The notes beneath the pieces were generated by a model. The model searched no databases. It was not told the origin of the DNA and saw only the letters and a list, made by a program, of their open reading frames with translations. From NCBI GenBank assembly GCA_038503035.1, contig JAVSML010000030.1, positions 868,001 to 932,000 of the forward strand: a stretch of 64,000 bases of DNA. The letters are read 5' to 3'. This DNA is from Crocodylus rhombifer (taxonomy: Eukaryota > Chordata > Crocodylia > Crocodylidae). The position numbers were made by a program, and so were the translations under genes. Shown here in pieces: positions 43,831-53,868 of this stretch (its first letter is position 1; each line of letters starts with the position of its first letter).

Positions 43831-44176
43831 CTACGTGCAGGACTATTAGGCTTGAGTAAACTAATTAACTTTGCAGCATGTTAGTACTTGTAAATACATG
43901 TGCTATCCTGCTGTGGAGTTTTTTACTCCACAGCTGTTCATATGTAGATGCTTACATGGCTAGCTAGAGCATAAGGGTGCTTCACTACACAGGGGCTGCC
44001 TGCTAGCTAGGCCCACACTGGAGAACTCTTATGCCCCAGCCAGCCTATCCACAGCACATTAAGCTGGATGGGAGCAGCCCCAGGCTGGCAGGTTGAACTC
44101 CCCTCTGACCCAGCCCAACATATTGCTGTCCCAGGAACACATGTTAATGTGGCACCCAGGAACAATAAACTCCAGT
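43831..44176. mobile_element. 'TGTCTACA' MITE, right part
   Basis: GTGCAGGACTATTAGGCTTG, GCAGCATGTTAGTACTTGTA, GTGGAGTTTTTTACTCCACA, CATAAGGGTGCTTCACTACA and AATAAACTCCAGTG follow the family order and begin where the piece ending at 38,135 stops. The right terminal inverted repeat is not visible, so the far end is truncated. Confidence 0.75.
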
Positions 44177-45159
44177 GAAAACCAACTCCCTTTGGTTCAT
44201 TTTCCATCCCTCAGAGAACAACAGAAGGCTTCCTAGAAGACTAAATATTGTGACATTTGCATTCTAAGGGTCTGATTACAAACTATTAATGTAGTTACTC
44301 TCTTTCACATAACTGGGTGACAGCAATTCCTGTTAGGACACTCCACCCAATCCCTGCCTTTCCAATCCAATCCCCATGCACCTGGATGGATGAGAAGTAT
44401 AGTAACAGTTCAGCTTATTTCTGTCAAGATTGTGTTCTGTGAATACCTAGTGAGAAATATGTAGGTGCCTGGAATTGGGGATGAGGGCAGGAACTTCCAT
44501 TATGACTGGTTCTTGCTGGGATGCAGGGTGAGGACAGCTGGGTTCCCTATACACTCAGTGTCTGTGTTTCTCTTAGAAAGATGGGTTGCTGCTAGTGAAG
44601 TACAGACGCAAGAGGCACTGCTTCTTGCTTAGATGGAGAAGCTCCTCCTCCTTCTTCCAAAACAAGCTCTTTGTTCTCAGAATTTCTGAAGAGAAAGATC
44701 AGATAGAGCTTATCTGACGCAGCAGCTAGGTTCCATTTAAGCTTTCTAGATCAGTCTATTCTCCACCCATGACAGCAACATAAAGCATTAAATTTCACAA
44801 AACATCTTTTCAACTCTTCTATTACTTTTTGCATCCTAAAAGCCCAGGCAGTGTGCTCCCTGAGCATACTTCTCCAGTTAGCTGTCATTTAGCCAATTTA
44901 AAAATGAATATCATGTTTAATGGCAGGACCAGATCACCTGATCAGGAAGTCCACACATTTGAGAGTGTTTAGAGCTAAATGATCCTGTTTTCTTTCTTGT
45001 GTTTTAGGTTTTTTATTGATGTAGGTAGCATGGCCCCATTGAAGGACATTGAACTGAGAACTGGATTGAAAACAGAACCAAAATAAAACTAACCTGCTAT
45101 ATCACCTTACACAAATCACTTTTCCTGTTTCCCCCTTCCATCCAGAGTCAGACACATAT
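44177..45159. other. Unique DNA, no gene seen
   Basis: No gene supported. A weak similarity to 34.26-34.37 kb is mentioned in the findings. Confidence 0.4.
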
Positions 45160-45420
45160 TGGGCATGTCTACATGTAAAATTAATTTGACTGAATAAACT
45201 ATGGTGCAGTTTGCACCAGAGTTTATTGCTCCTAGACTTTGTTTACACGTGTGCCCAGAACCACAGCATGTTGAGCCAGGTCAGAGCAGCCCCAGCAGGC
45301 AGGGAACCAGAGAGCCAGCCTGCCAGCCTGGGGCTGCTCTGACGTGGTTTAATGTGCTGAGGAGGGACTGGTGGGGGCACAAGGGTGCTCCACTGTGGAG
45401 CTAGCCAGCAAGAAGCCCCC
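45160..45420. mobile_element. 'TGTCTACA' MITE running into an assembly gap
   Basis: It begins TGGGCATGTCTACATGTAAA, then AGTTTATTGCTCC, CAGCATGTTGAGCCAGGTCA and GCACAAGGGTGCTCCACTGT, matching family members in the opposite orientation to 29,354-29,708. The element is cut by the run of Ns. Confidence 0.75.
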
Positions 45421-45430
45421 NNNNNNNNNN
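45421..45430. other. Assembly gap (10 N)
   Basis: Ten Ns break the sequence inside a foldback MITE. The sequence after the gap does not continue the MITE, so the true missing length is unknown. Confidence 0.99.
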
Positions 45431-45724
45431 TTTTTTAGGTACCTCCTTTAGTTAATCTGGATCATTCCTTGGATCTCTTCATTGACTGTGCAGGGATTCC
45501 AGGTGCCAAATCCTATTCTCTTCCATATATTTCAGTTTCATCCTCCAAGAAATAAGAAGGAAGATGTTTACCTTTTGTGTAAAGAATTGGAAACTTAAGG
45601 ATAAAAAAGGCAACAGAAAAATTGGTATTATTACTGAAAAGGTGTTATCCTTTGGTCATCTGCTGTCATTATCATATCCTATAAAACAACTTTGTTGAGT
45701 ATATTTAGTATTATTCATACATGG

Positions 45725-45885
45725 CTCTTAGAGACTTTCACAAAGCTACATGGGCATTATCATCTTCTATTTCACACAATGGGAAACTGAGTTATGAAGA
45801 AAGTTACACGTTATGCCAATGACAGAGTCCATCAAGGAAATCCCGATTTCCTGCCACCTAACCTCAAGCTCCAGTCCATAAGATT
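45725..45885 (-). repeat. MIR SINE
   Basis: CATGGGCATTATCATCTTCT, CACAATGGGAAACTGAGTTA, TGAAGAAAGTTACACGTTAT, GCCAATGACAGAGTCCATCA and CGATTTCCTGCCACCTAACC follow the complement of MIR (cattttacagatgggaaactgaggcacagag...agtggcagagcc...tctcctgactcc). The orientation is minus. Confidence 0.72.
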
Positions 45886-46921
45886 ATATATATCCCTATA
45901 AGGATAATGCGTTTCAGAGGCATAATGCAAAATGATGCAGAAATTGAGGGTAACTTCATAGCAGCGAAGCTCTCTTTCTTTTTAATAATTCAATTAACTG
46001 GATTATCAACTGGGTACAACTGCAATATAATACCATATACACAATATAATGCCAGTGAAAAGCTCTGGAGAGGTAATGTGCTTGCAGAAAGCCATCTACA
46101 AGTTGTAGAACACGGTGTGCTACAGATTAAAGTTTTGTACCATTTATTCTGGTAAATGTGGTGCTCCTAAGCACTGAAATGCGCAAGAGACTGTCATCCA
46201 TAATATCCATTTTATTCAATGCAATCAGTTGAATTCATTTGTACTTTAAGCCATTTGCTGTTATGCGTGCAAAATGCTGTTATACTTGTTGTTCACAGGA
46301 GTTACCCCAGAGTGAGGTAATACAGGTCTTTTCTGCTTTTTCCCTGCAGCCCATGAGGATTTATTATAACTCTAAATCTGCCTTCCCAGAGATTAGAAAG
46401 AGAGGTAAAAATATACATTCCTTTCAGGCATCCTTTGAAATAATACAGCCTATAAAATCACTAATTTTTCAGGTTTGAGGCATTTCTTCTGCCAGCTGGT
46501 CTGCAAATTCAGCTTTGGATTCAGAGAGTAATAATACTTAATGCCAGCAATGCTGTGCTAACTTCTGTTGAAAGGGGAATAGGCCCATAGAATTTTAGCT
46601 CTATCAACATAAGATGCAGCCATGACAATTGGCATCTCAGTGGGTTTCAAAAAGAAAAATCCAACAATGATCACTGTGTTTACCATATTTCTTTCTGTAA
46701 AACCCAGTGGATGGACTATAATATTTTTTGCTTTAATAATATACCACTAATTTGATAGTGAGTAATTTTCTTGTGATTAAGCTGATTCTGCATATTACCC
46801 TCATGAATAAACACAAAGACATATCTTTTGTGATTCCTGAGAGGATTATTGCAATCCAGCCTTTATGTAGCTATACTTGAACACTCTGAAGTCTCAGTTA
46901 ATGCAGCTGCTCACTTTGGGT
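45886..46921. other. Unique DNA, no gene seen
   Basis: AT-rich. Open frames of about 80 codons are present but without support. Confidence 0.4.
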
Positions 46922-47034
46922 GGGATTTTCTAATGCATTGACCTAAATTTGTTCCCATTAAGGTCAATGAGAGTTTTAACTTTGATTTTAATGGGAAAAG
47001 AGTTAGGCCAATGCTGAGTGTTTTTGAAGATCCC
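46922..47034. repeat. Palindromic MITE-like repeat
   Basis: The left arm GGGATTTTCTAATGCATTGA / CCTAAATTTGTTCCCATTA pairs with the right arm TAATGGGAAAAGAGTTAGGC / CAATGCTGAGTGTTTTTGAA / GATCCC. The two arms form an imperfect hairpin of about 50 bp around GGTCAATGAGAG. No coding capacity. Confidence 0.75.
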
Positions 47035-47734
47035 AGTAATATCTCCACATATATGCTTTTAACCACAAGACTAGAAATTACTTTGAAAATAATAGTTACA
47101 GTTAGACTGTTGGAAATCTTGCAATGAACCTTTTTCCAGCAGGAAGTATTGATTCATCAAAAAAAAGAATGGAAGCACATCAGTTTCAACCACATTTCTT
47201 TGCAGGAGCAGGGTGTGGGGGAGGGAGGAGACCTTATATTTTAAAAAAAGTATTTACTTGAGTAGAAGACAGCCCTGGTTAAAAAATTTCCCCTCCAATA
47301 ATTACATTATATTTATTATATGGAAAATGAAGCAATTTATTATAATTTTCCAGGTATAGACTCTAGTTATTGGAGGTCTGCCTTAAATATGTCCCCCTCC
47401 TGATGCTACAGCAGGGAAAATAATTCTGGAAGGTCAAGTCACCCTTTGCTTTCTGCTTCCCCCAAACTTTTTCCCTTGACAGCCCCTTCCCCCTCTTCTT
47501 ACTGTCATACACAGCTCTCCTTGAAGTGCAGAGCAAATTTATAAACAATAACCTTGAAATTAAACATGGCTGTAGCAAGTTGCGTATGCTAGTCATTCAT
47601 TTAGTTTATCCAGAATTGATGCATGTTGCCTTTTTTTGAAACTGCTTCAAGTTTTAGCACAGGTCTCCATAAACACACGTTTAAGCAGTGCTTTGACAAT
47701 TACCTATATACAGTAAAAACTATGCATGATATTA
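47035..47734. other. Unique DNA, no gene seen
   Basis: No supported feature. Confidence 0.4.
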
Positions 47735-48770
47735 TAGTTTCATAGTTTCTAGGGTCAGGAGGGACCTAAGCAGATCATCTAGTCCGACTCCCTGCCATGG
47801 GAGGAAAGAATACTGGGGTCAAACGACCCCAGCAAGATGTTCATCCAACCTCCTCTTAAAAACCCCCAGGGTAGGAGCCAGCACCACTTCTCTTGGAAGC
47901 TGGTTCCAGATCCTAGCCACCCTGATTGTGAAGTAGCGCCTCCTGATATCTAACCTAAACCTACCCTCTGCCAGCTTGTGACCGTTATTCCTGGTCACTC
48001 CTGGTGGTGCTCGGGGAAACAGTGACTTCCCCAATGCCTGCTGATCCCCCTGACTAGTTTATAACAGGCCACAAGATCCCCCCTCAGCCTTCTCTTGTGG
48101 AGGCTGAACAGGTTCAGGTCCCGTAGCCTCTCCTCATAGCGCCTGCCCTGTTGTCCCCTGATCATATGAGTGGCCCTCCTCTGGACCCTCTCCATGCTGT
48201 TGACATCCCTCTTGAAGTGTGGCGCCCAGAACTGGATGCAATACTCCAGCTGCGGCCTGACCAGTGCCGCATAGAGGTGGAGGATCACCTCCTTGGACCT
48301 GTTCGAGATGCATCTGTGGATGCATGCCAAGGTGCGGTTGGCCTTCCTTACTGCCTCTCCATGTTCATCTTGGAGTCAATGATGATCCACAGATCCCTTT
48401 CCGCCTCCGTGCTGACAAGAGGGGAGTTCCCTAACCTGTAGGTATGGTGCCGGTTGTTCCTCCCGAGGTGCATCACCTTGCACTTGTCTGTGTTGAAACC
48501 CATCCTATTCTCGTCCGCCCACCCTTGTAACCTGTCTAGGTCTGATTGTAGCCTGTTGCATCCTTCCAATGTGCCCATGTCCCCCCACATCTTAGTGTCA
48601 TCAGCAAATTTGAACAGGCTGCTTTTTACCCTCTCATCCGAATCACTGATGAAGAAGTTGAACAGTGCGGGCCCGAGGACCGAGCCCTGCGGAACCCCAC
48701 TGCCCACGTCCTTCCAGGTTGAGAAGGACCCATCTACTACCACCCTCTGGGTGCGGCCCTCCAGCCAATT
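47735..48770 (-). mobile_element. CR1 LINE family B, 5'-truncated
   Basis: The 3' end at the left reads TAGTTTCATAGTTTCTAGGG and the 5' truncation falls at CCAGCCAATT. An 18-bp deletion lies near 48,357 relative to the copy at 49.8 kb, where CATCCCCACACTGCCGGC is present. No target duplication is evident. Confidence 0.92.
47819..48743 (-). pseudogene. CR1 ORF2 remnant, RT palm to C-terminus
   Basis: The frame 48743-48348 reads MVVDGSFSTW, GSGVPQGSVLGPALFN and KFADDTKMWGD (catalytic FADD intact), then DLDRLQGWADENRMGFNTDK. The frame 48330-47995 reads MACIHRCISNRSKEV and RPQLEYCIQFWAPHFKRD. The frame 48034-47819 reads NNGHKLAEGRFRLDIR and RLDEHLAGVV. There are two frame shifts, and the N-terminal half of ORF2 is absent. 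Confidence 0.88.
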
Positions 48771-49186
48771 TAGTCCAAATTTACACCATAGTTCATTGGA
48801 CTGGGCTGCACCCGATTCAACAGCATTTCAAGCCACAGTAACTCCAGAGGTCAGCACTGTTCAGTATGTGTGATACTCCAGGTACCTGCCAGAAAGGATC
48901 CATGTGCTAATTAGCCCCCACTTATGACTAGAACTAAGTGTTCTTAAGTCACAAGTCCTCAGGTGCTCCAAAAATGTATACACAGGTGAAGCACAGGGCT
49001 GCCTGGTCTGACTTCACCTCGTGGAGTGCAGGGTCACTTTAAACATATGTGTCAGTCCGAGAGAAGGGCAAACTGTATCTAATGCTATGGCTCACCATGA
49101 CTAGAAAGAGAATTAGCAGTGAGGGTGACTGTGCTTAATGAGCACTACCATATGTCTTATTTAGATGGTCTACAATAACCTATTCA
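48771..49186. other. Unique DNA between two CR1-B copies
   Basis: No repeat or coding signal. Confidence 0.4.
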
Positions 49187-50860
49187 TAGTTTCATAGTTT
49201 CTAGGGTCAGAAGGGACCTAAGCAGATCATCGAGTCTGACCCCCTGCCTTGGCAGGAAAGAGTACTGGGGTCAAACAACCCCAGCAAGGTGTACATCTAG
49301 TCTCCTCTTAAAGACCCCCAGGGTAGGAGCCAGCACCACCTCTCTTGGAAGCTGGTTCCAGATCCTAGCCACCCTGACCGTGAAGTAGCAGCTCCTGATA
49401 TCTAGCCTAAATCTACCCTCTGCCAGCTTGTGACAGTTATTCCTGGTCACTTCTAGTAGTGCACAGGGGAACAGGGACGTCTCCAGTGCCTGCTGGTCCC
49501 CTCTGACTAGTTTGTAACAAGGCACTAGATCCCCCCTCAGCCTTCTCTTCTGGAGGATGAACAGGTTCAGGTCCCGTAGCCTCTTCCCGTAGGGTCTGCC
49601 CTGCTGCCCCCTGATCATACGAGTGTCCCTTCTCTGGACCCTCTCCATGTTGTTCACATCCCTCTTGAAGTGTAGCACCCAGAACTGGATGCAGTACTCC
49701 AGCTGCGGCCTAACCAGTGCCGCACAGAGAGGGAGTATTACCTCCTTGGACCTGCTTGAGATGCATCTGTGGATGCATGACAAGGTGCGGTTGGCCTTCC
49801 TGACCGCATCCCCACACTGCCGGCCCATGTTCATCTTGGCAACAATGATGACTCCAAGATCCTTTTCTGCCTCTGTACTGACAAGAAGGGAGTTCCCCAG
49901 CCTGTAGGTATGGTGCTGGTTCTTCCTCCCCAGGTGCACTTGTTGGTGTTGAATCCCATCCTATTTGTATCTGCCAACCCCTATAACCTGTCTAGGTCTG
50001 AATGCAGCCTATTCCTCCCTTTTAACCTGCCCATATCCCCCCACATCTTAGTGCCATCAGCAAATTTGAACAGGGTTCTATTTACCCCCTCGTCCAAGTC
50101 ACTGATGAAGATGTTGAACAGTGCGGGCCCGAGGACCGAGCCCTGCAGAACCCCACTGCCCACATCCCTCCAAGTTGAAAATGACCCATCCACCACCTCA
50201 CTCTGGGTGTGGCCCTCCAGCCAGTTGGCGACCCATTTGACTGTGTGGGTGTCGACACCACAGTCCTCCAGCTTCTTAATGAGAATGGGGTGAGAGACCG
50301 TGTCAAAGGCCTTCCAAATTCCAGGAAGACTATGTCCACTGCTACCCCTGCATCTGAAGATTTGGTGATCTGGTCATAGAAGGCCACCAGGTTGGTCTGA
50401 CAGGACCTGCCGCTAATGAACCTGTTTTGATTGCCCCTAAGCATAATCCCCCCTGCTGGCCCATTGTGGATATGTGCCAGAATAATTCTTGCAAAAAGCT
50501 TGCCCAGGATTGAGGTAAGATTAACTGGCCTATAGTTTCCTGGGTCCTCTTTCCTCCCCTTTTTGAAGATGGGAGCCACATTGGCCCTCTTCCAGTCCTC
50601 TGGCACCACACCAGAGCACCACGAGTGCTCGTAAAACCGTGCCGGGGTCCCGCAATGACCTCAGCCAATTCCCTCAGTACTCAAGGGTGGAGATCGTCCG
50701 GACCAGCTGATTTGAATACATCCAGTCCTTCCAGAAGTTCCCTAACTAGTTCCTCACTAACCTTTGGCCTAGGTGCACCTCACCTGAGGTCTAAGGGGGG
50801 CCCAGAGGGGAGGTAACTGTTTTGGTCCCTGCTCAGGAAAATGGAGGCAAAGAAATCATT
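49187..50860 (-). mobile_element. CR1 family B, 3' segment of an inverted pair
   Basis: The 3' end at the left reads CATAGTTTCATAGTTTCTAG. The segment runs on the minus strand to AATGATTTCTTTGCC at 50,860, equivalent to about 40,342 in the long copy, just before RT. At 50,861 it meets plus-strand CR1-B ORF1 sequence with no intervening DNA. Confidence 0.92.
49271..50816 (-). pseudogene. CR1 ORF2 RT remnant
   Basis: The frame 50609-50082 has MVPEDWKRANVAPIFKKGRK, NYRPVNLTSILGKLFARIIL, FISGRSCQTNLVAFYDQI and DIVFLEFGRP, where the expected LDF reads LEF. The frame 50196-49981 has GSGVLQGSVLGPALFN and KFADGTKMWGD, so the catalytic FADD reads FADG and the second Asp is lost. The frame 49939-49271 has MHLGRKNQHHTYRLGN, RPQLEYCIQFWVLHFKRD and the C-terminus RRLDVHLAGVV. 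The enzyme is inactive. Confidence 0.86.
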
Positions 50861-51520
50861 AGGTACAAGGCCCTGGCAACTCTGGAGAAGGAAGGAGAGG
50901 AGGCAACCGAAGAGGAGGCAACTCCACGCTCTCCACATTCTGAGCAGGCCGAAGGAGCTAAGCAGGCCAGGAGGAAAAAGCATTGAATGATCATCATAGG
51001 CGACTCCATCCTGAGAGGTACAGAGGGCCACATCTGTTGCCAGGACCTCTCAACATGCAAGGTCTACTGCCTACCTAGAGCAAAGAATCAGGCCGTGATC
51101 CAGCCCACCAAATACTACCCCACGGTCCTAATCCATGTGGGTACTAATGATGAGGCCAGGAGAAGCCCTGAGCACCTCATGACAGACTACCATGCTCTGG
51201 GGGGGGTGCTGAAGGAGATAGGTGTACAGGTGGTATTCTCTTCTGTCCTACCAGTGACCAGACATGGAAGATGACATGAAACCTGCATCACAGAGACCAA
51301 CTGGTGGCTTTGGTAATGGTGTCTTGAGGCAGGCTTCGGCTTCCTAGACAACAACCTGCACATCACAACAAGAGACATGCTCGGGTGGGATGGGCTTCAC
51401 CTTTCACCCAAAGGTAAGTGTGTGTTCTCTTCTAGGCTGGCAGATCTCCTCTGGCAGGCTTTAAACAAGGCTTGTCGGGGGAAGGGGAAGATGAGGGCGG
51501 AGGAAGCCTTGGACCACTAA
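50861..51520 (+). pseudogene. CR1 ORF1 remnant with esterase
   Basis: The frame reads RYKALATLEKEGEEATEEEA, then SEQAEGAKQARRKKH. A TGA follows (CGA in the 38-kb copy, a CpG-type change), and then MIIIGDSILRGTEG, LIHVGTNDEARRSPEH and the later WDGLHLSPKG block (about 51,387-51,414). A 15-bp in-frame deletion removes the Met-rich 'QDMTRM' region. Frame breaks near 51,271-51,300 make it non-functional. The stretch upstream of the esterase is the only view in this window of more N-terminal family B ORF1. Confidence 0.82.
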
Positions 51521-51639
51521 ACCAAGCGGCACCCACAAGTACAGCCCAGCCTAGACTGACGAACAGAACAAATAATCAGGTAAGCAACAGGGGCTAGGGC
51601 AATGCTGAGATTAGGGGGCCAGGGCACACATCTTCAGGA

Positions 51640-52342
51640 GGCATCAAATGACTCTACACAAATGCTCATAGTATGGGAAACAAGCAAGAGGAACTTACCC
51701 TCCTGCTAGTTGACACCAACCCAGACATAGTGGGGATCATTGAAATGTGGTGGGACCCAACACATGACTGGGAGGTGAATATCAAGGTCTATAGGCTGTA
51801 CAGGAGGGATAGGACAGGGAGGAAAGGTGGGGGTGTGGCGCTCTACATTAAGGAGGAATACACATCCTTGTCAATTAGCAAAGAATCAGAGGGGGGCACT
51901 CTGAAGTGCTCTGGGTTAGAATACAAGGCAGTCACGGGGAAAGAGACTTAATGGTGGGAGTCTACTACAGACCACCCAACCAAGGGGAAGAGCTAGACCA
52001 GGAATTTGTAAGGCAGCTCACGGAAGTAGTTAGGTCAAAGGATATGGTCATCATGGGGAACCCAAACTTTCCAGACATCTGCTGGAAAGAGCAGTCAGCC
52101 AGGTCAGACTGATCACATAGGTTCCTAGCCAGAATGCAGGACCTCCATCTAACCCAGGAGATGCACAGCCCCACCATGAGACATTTTGCTGGACCTGGTG
52201 CTGGCTATGGGTGACGACCTGGTGAGGGGGCTGAGGGTGCTCAACCATCTGGGCGACAGTGATCATCACCTGCTGGAATTCACCATCCAGCACAAGGTAA
52301 CAAAGGCAAGGCAGCAGTCCTAGATTTCAGGAGGGCGGACTT
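51640..52342 (+). pseudogene. CR1 ORF2 endonuclease remnant
   Basis: The frame 51673-51951 has MGNKQEELTLLLVDTNPDIV, IEMWWDPTHDW (the catalytic Glu is kept but TET reads IEM) and GGGVALYIKEEY. The frame 51906-52112 has LWVRIQGSHGERDLMVGVYY and VIMGNPNFPDICW, where the usual GDLN reads GNPN, so the metal-binding Asp is lost. GDSDHHLLEF follows near 52,250. It is a dead copy. Confidence 0.85.
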
Positions 52343-52433
52343 GTGGTAGGTTCCTATCAGCATATTTGCCTAATGTTGGCCATGTGTTTTATAGTTACAC
52401 TCAGTGTTGGCTGCATCCTATCAAGTTACAATC
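52343..52433. other. Short unique spacer
   Basis: About 90 bp of non-repeat text between the family B segment and the older CR1. Confidence 0.4.
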
Positions 52434-53118
52434 AGAGAATCATAAAAATTAGGGTTGGAATGGACCTTGGGTCATCTAGTCCACCCCCTGCTCAAAGCAA
52501 GACCATCCCCAACTAGATCATTCAAGCCAGGCCTTAAAAACCTCCAAGAATGGAGATTCCACCTCTCTAGGTAACTTGTTCCAGTGCTTTACCACCCTCC
52601 TAATGAGAAAGTTTTTCCTATTATACAACTAAAACCTCCTTTGCTGCAACTTGAGACCATTGTTCCTTGTTCTGTCATCTGTCACCACAGAGAACAGACT
52701 AGCTCCATCCTCTTTAGAACCACCCTTCAGGTGGTTAAAGGATCCTATCAAATCCCCTCCCAGTCTTCTCTTCTCCAAATTAAATAAACCCAGTTCTCTC
52801 AGCCACTCCTCATAAGTCATATGCCCCAACCCCCAAACCATTTTCTTTGCTTTCTGCTGTACTGTCTCCAAGTTGTTCACATCCTTTCTGTAGTGAGGGG
52901 CCCAAAACTGGACACAGTACTCCAGATGTGGCCTCACTCATGCAGGATAGAGCAGACTAATTACTTCCCTTGATCTTCTGGCAACACACCTACTAATGCA
53001 GCCCAGTATGCCATTAGCCTTCTTGGCAACAAGGGTACACTGCTGACTCATATCCAGCTTATTGTCCACTGTAACCCCCAGGTCCTTTTCTGGCTTCCAC
53101 TGCTGAGTACATGCTGCT
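52434..53118 (-). mobile_element. CR1 LINE family C, 3' part
   Basis: The 3' end at the left is ATCATAAAAATTAGGGTTGG, then GGTCATCTAGTCCACCCCCT. On the minus strand the frame 52937-52629 reads [44 protein letters not shown] and [14 protein letters not shown]. The frame 53144-52938 reads [18 protein letters not shown] and [10 protein letters not shown]. This is the ORF2 thumb and C-terminus of an older CR1. It is 5'-truncated and broken between the two frames. Confidence 0.88.
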
Positions 53119-53639
53119 TTTGACAGCAGTTTAATGATAGACAATATAGTTAGAAAGATCTAATTGTATGTGACTATAAGATAAGGGAGCTTTTTTTCCC
53201 CATGCCAATGGGGGGGGGAGGGGGAGGCAGGAGTAGCTTCATCTTGTATTCGAGTAATATGGCTTTTTCTCAGTATCTAACTTCAGAATGATTTTAAAAT
53301 AAATAGTAACTTTTAATATAAATATTTTGACAGCTCAGACCTGTTTTCAAAATGTCATATACTGAGAAATTTTGATTAAGTTCAGAGCTGAAACAAGTTT
53401 AAAATTACAGAAATTCCCATGACACAGAAGTCCAGTTCCCACCCAGCTATAGCTATAGTTTAGCTTCATAACACAAGTTACACTTAAAAGTAAGTTCAGG
53501 TAACACAATTACAAGTATGGTTCCATCTAGGTTTACAGATCCCTTAAAAATATAAAATGAGAGGCCAAGGGAAAAACCCAAATGCCATAATGGGTTATTC
53601 TAGATAACACTAAACAACCCAGGCAACCCAGGCTCAACT
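53119..53639. other. Unique AT-rich DNA, no gene seen
   Basis: A G-run lies near 53,207-53,225. No gene. Confidence 0.4.
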
Positions 53640-53679
53640 GCAGCTACTCCCCTGCTCTCCCCAAGACAAAGCAAAAGGT

Positions 53680-53832
53680 GTTTGTTGTGGGAAACTCCAT
53701 CCTGCGGGGCACTGAGGGGGCAATCTGCCGCCCCGACCCCTTAGCCCAGAAAGTCTGCTGGGGGATGGGGGGAATACTGCCACTGCTGGCCCGTGGAGCA
53801 ACCCTTGCAAAGCCAGCAGACCAAGGCACTTA
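53680..53832 (+). pseudogene. CR1 ORF1 esterase remnant
   Basis: Only the first esterase block survives (VVGNSILRGTEGAICRPDP). The usual GDS reads GNS, although the Ser is kept. The blocks with GTND and DGLH are deleted, and the frame ends at a TAA near 53,830. Confidence 0.75.
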
Positions 53833-53868
53833 AGGGAGCCCATCCCTGCCCCAGCCCTGGCACAATCT

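Larger units (their letters stand above)
50861..52342 (+). mobile_element. CR1 family B, inverted 5' segment (ORF1 to EN)
   Basis: It starts inside ORF1 upstream of the esterase, with an acidic then basic stretch (EEATEEE, then KQARRKKH). It continues through the esterase and into EN, and stops at GGAGGGCGGACTT, which corresponds to about 39,514 (or 40,010) of the long copy. It lacks RT and the 3' UTR. This is the reverse orientation of the adjacent RT-to-3'-end segment, the arrangement expected from twin priming. Confidence 0.9.

Noticed and set aside
45160..45430. Gap as a real deletion breakpoint
   Set aside because: Exactly ten Ns is a usual placeholder. Nothing in the sequence supports a biological breakpoint.
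47735..52342. CR1-B copies at 47.7 and 49.2 kb as a tandem duplication
   Set aside because: They differ in 5' truncation, indels and many bases, and the spacer is not repeated, so separate insertions are simpler.
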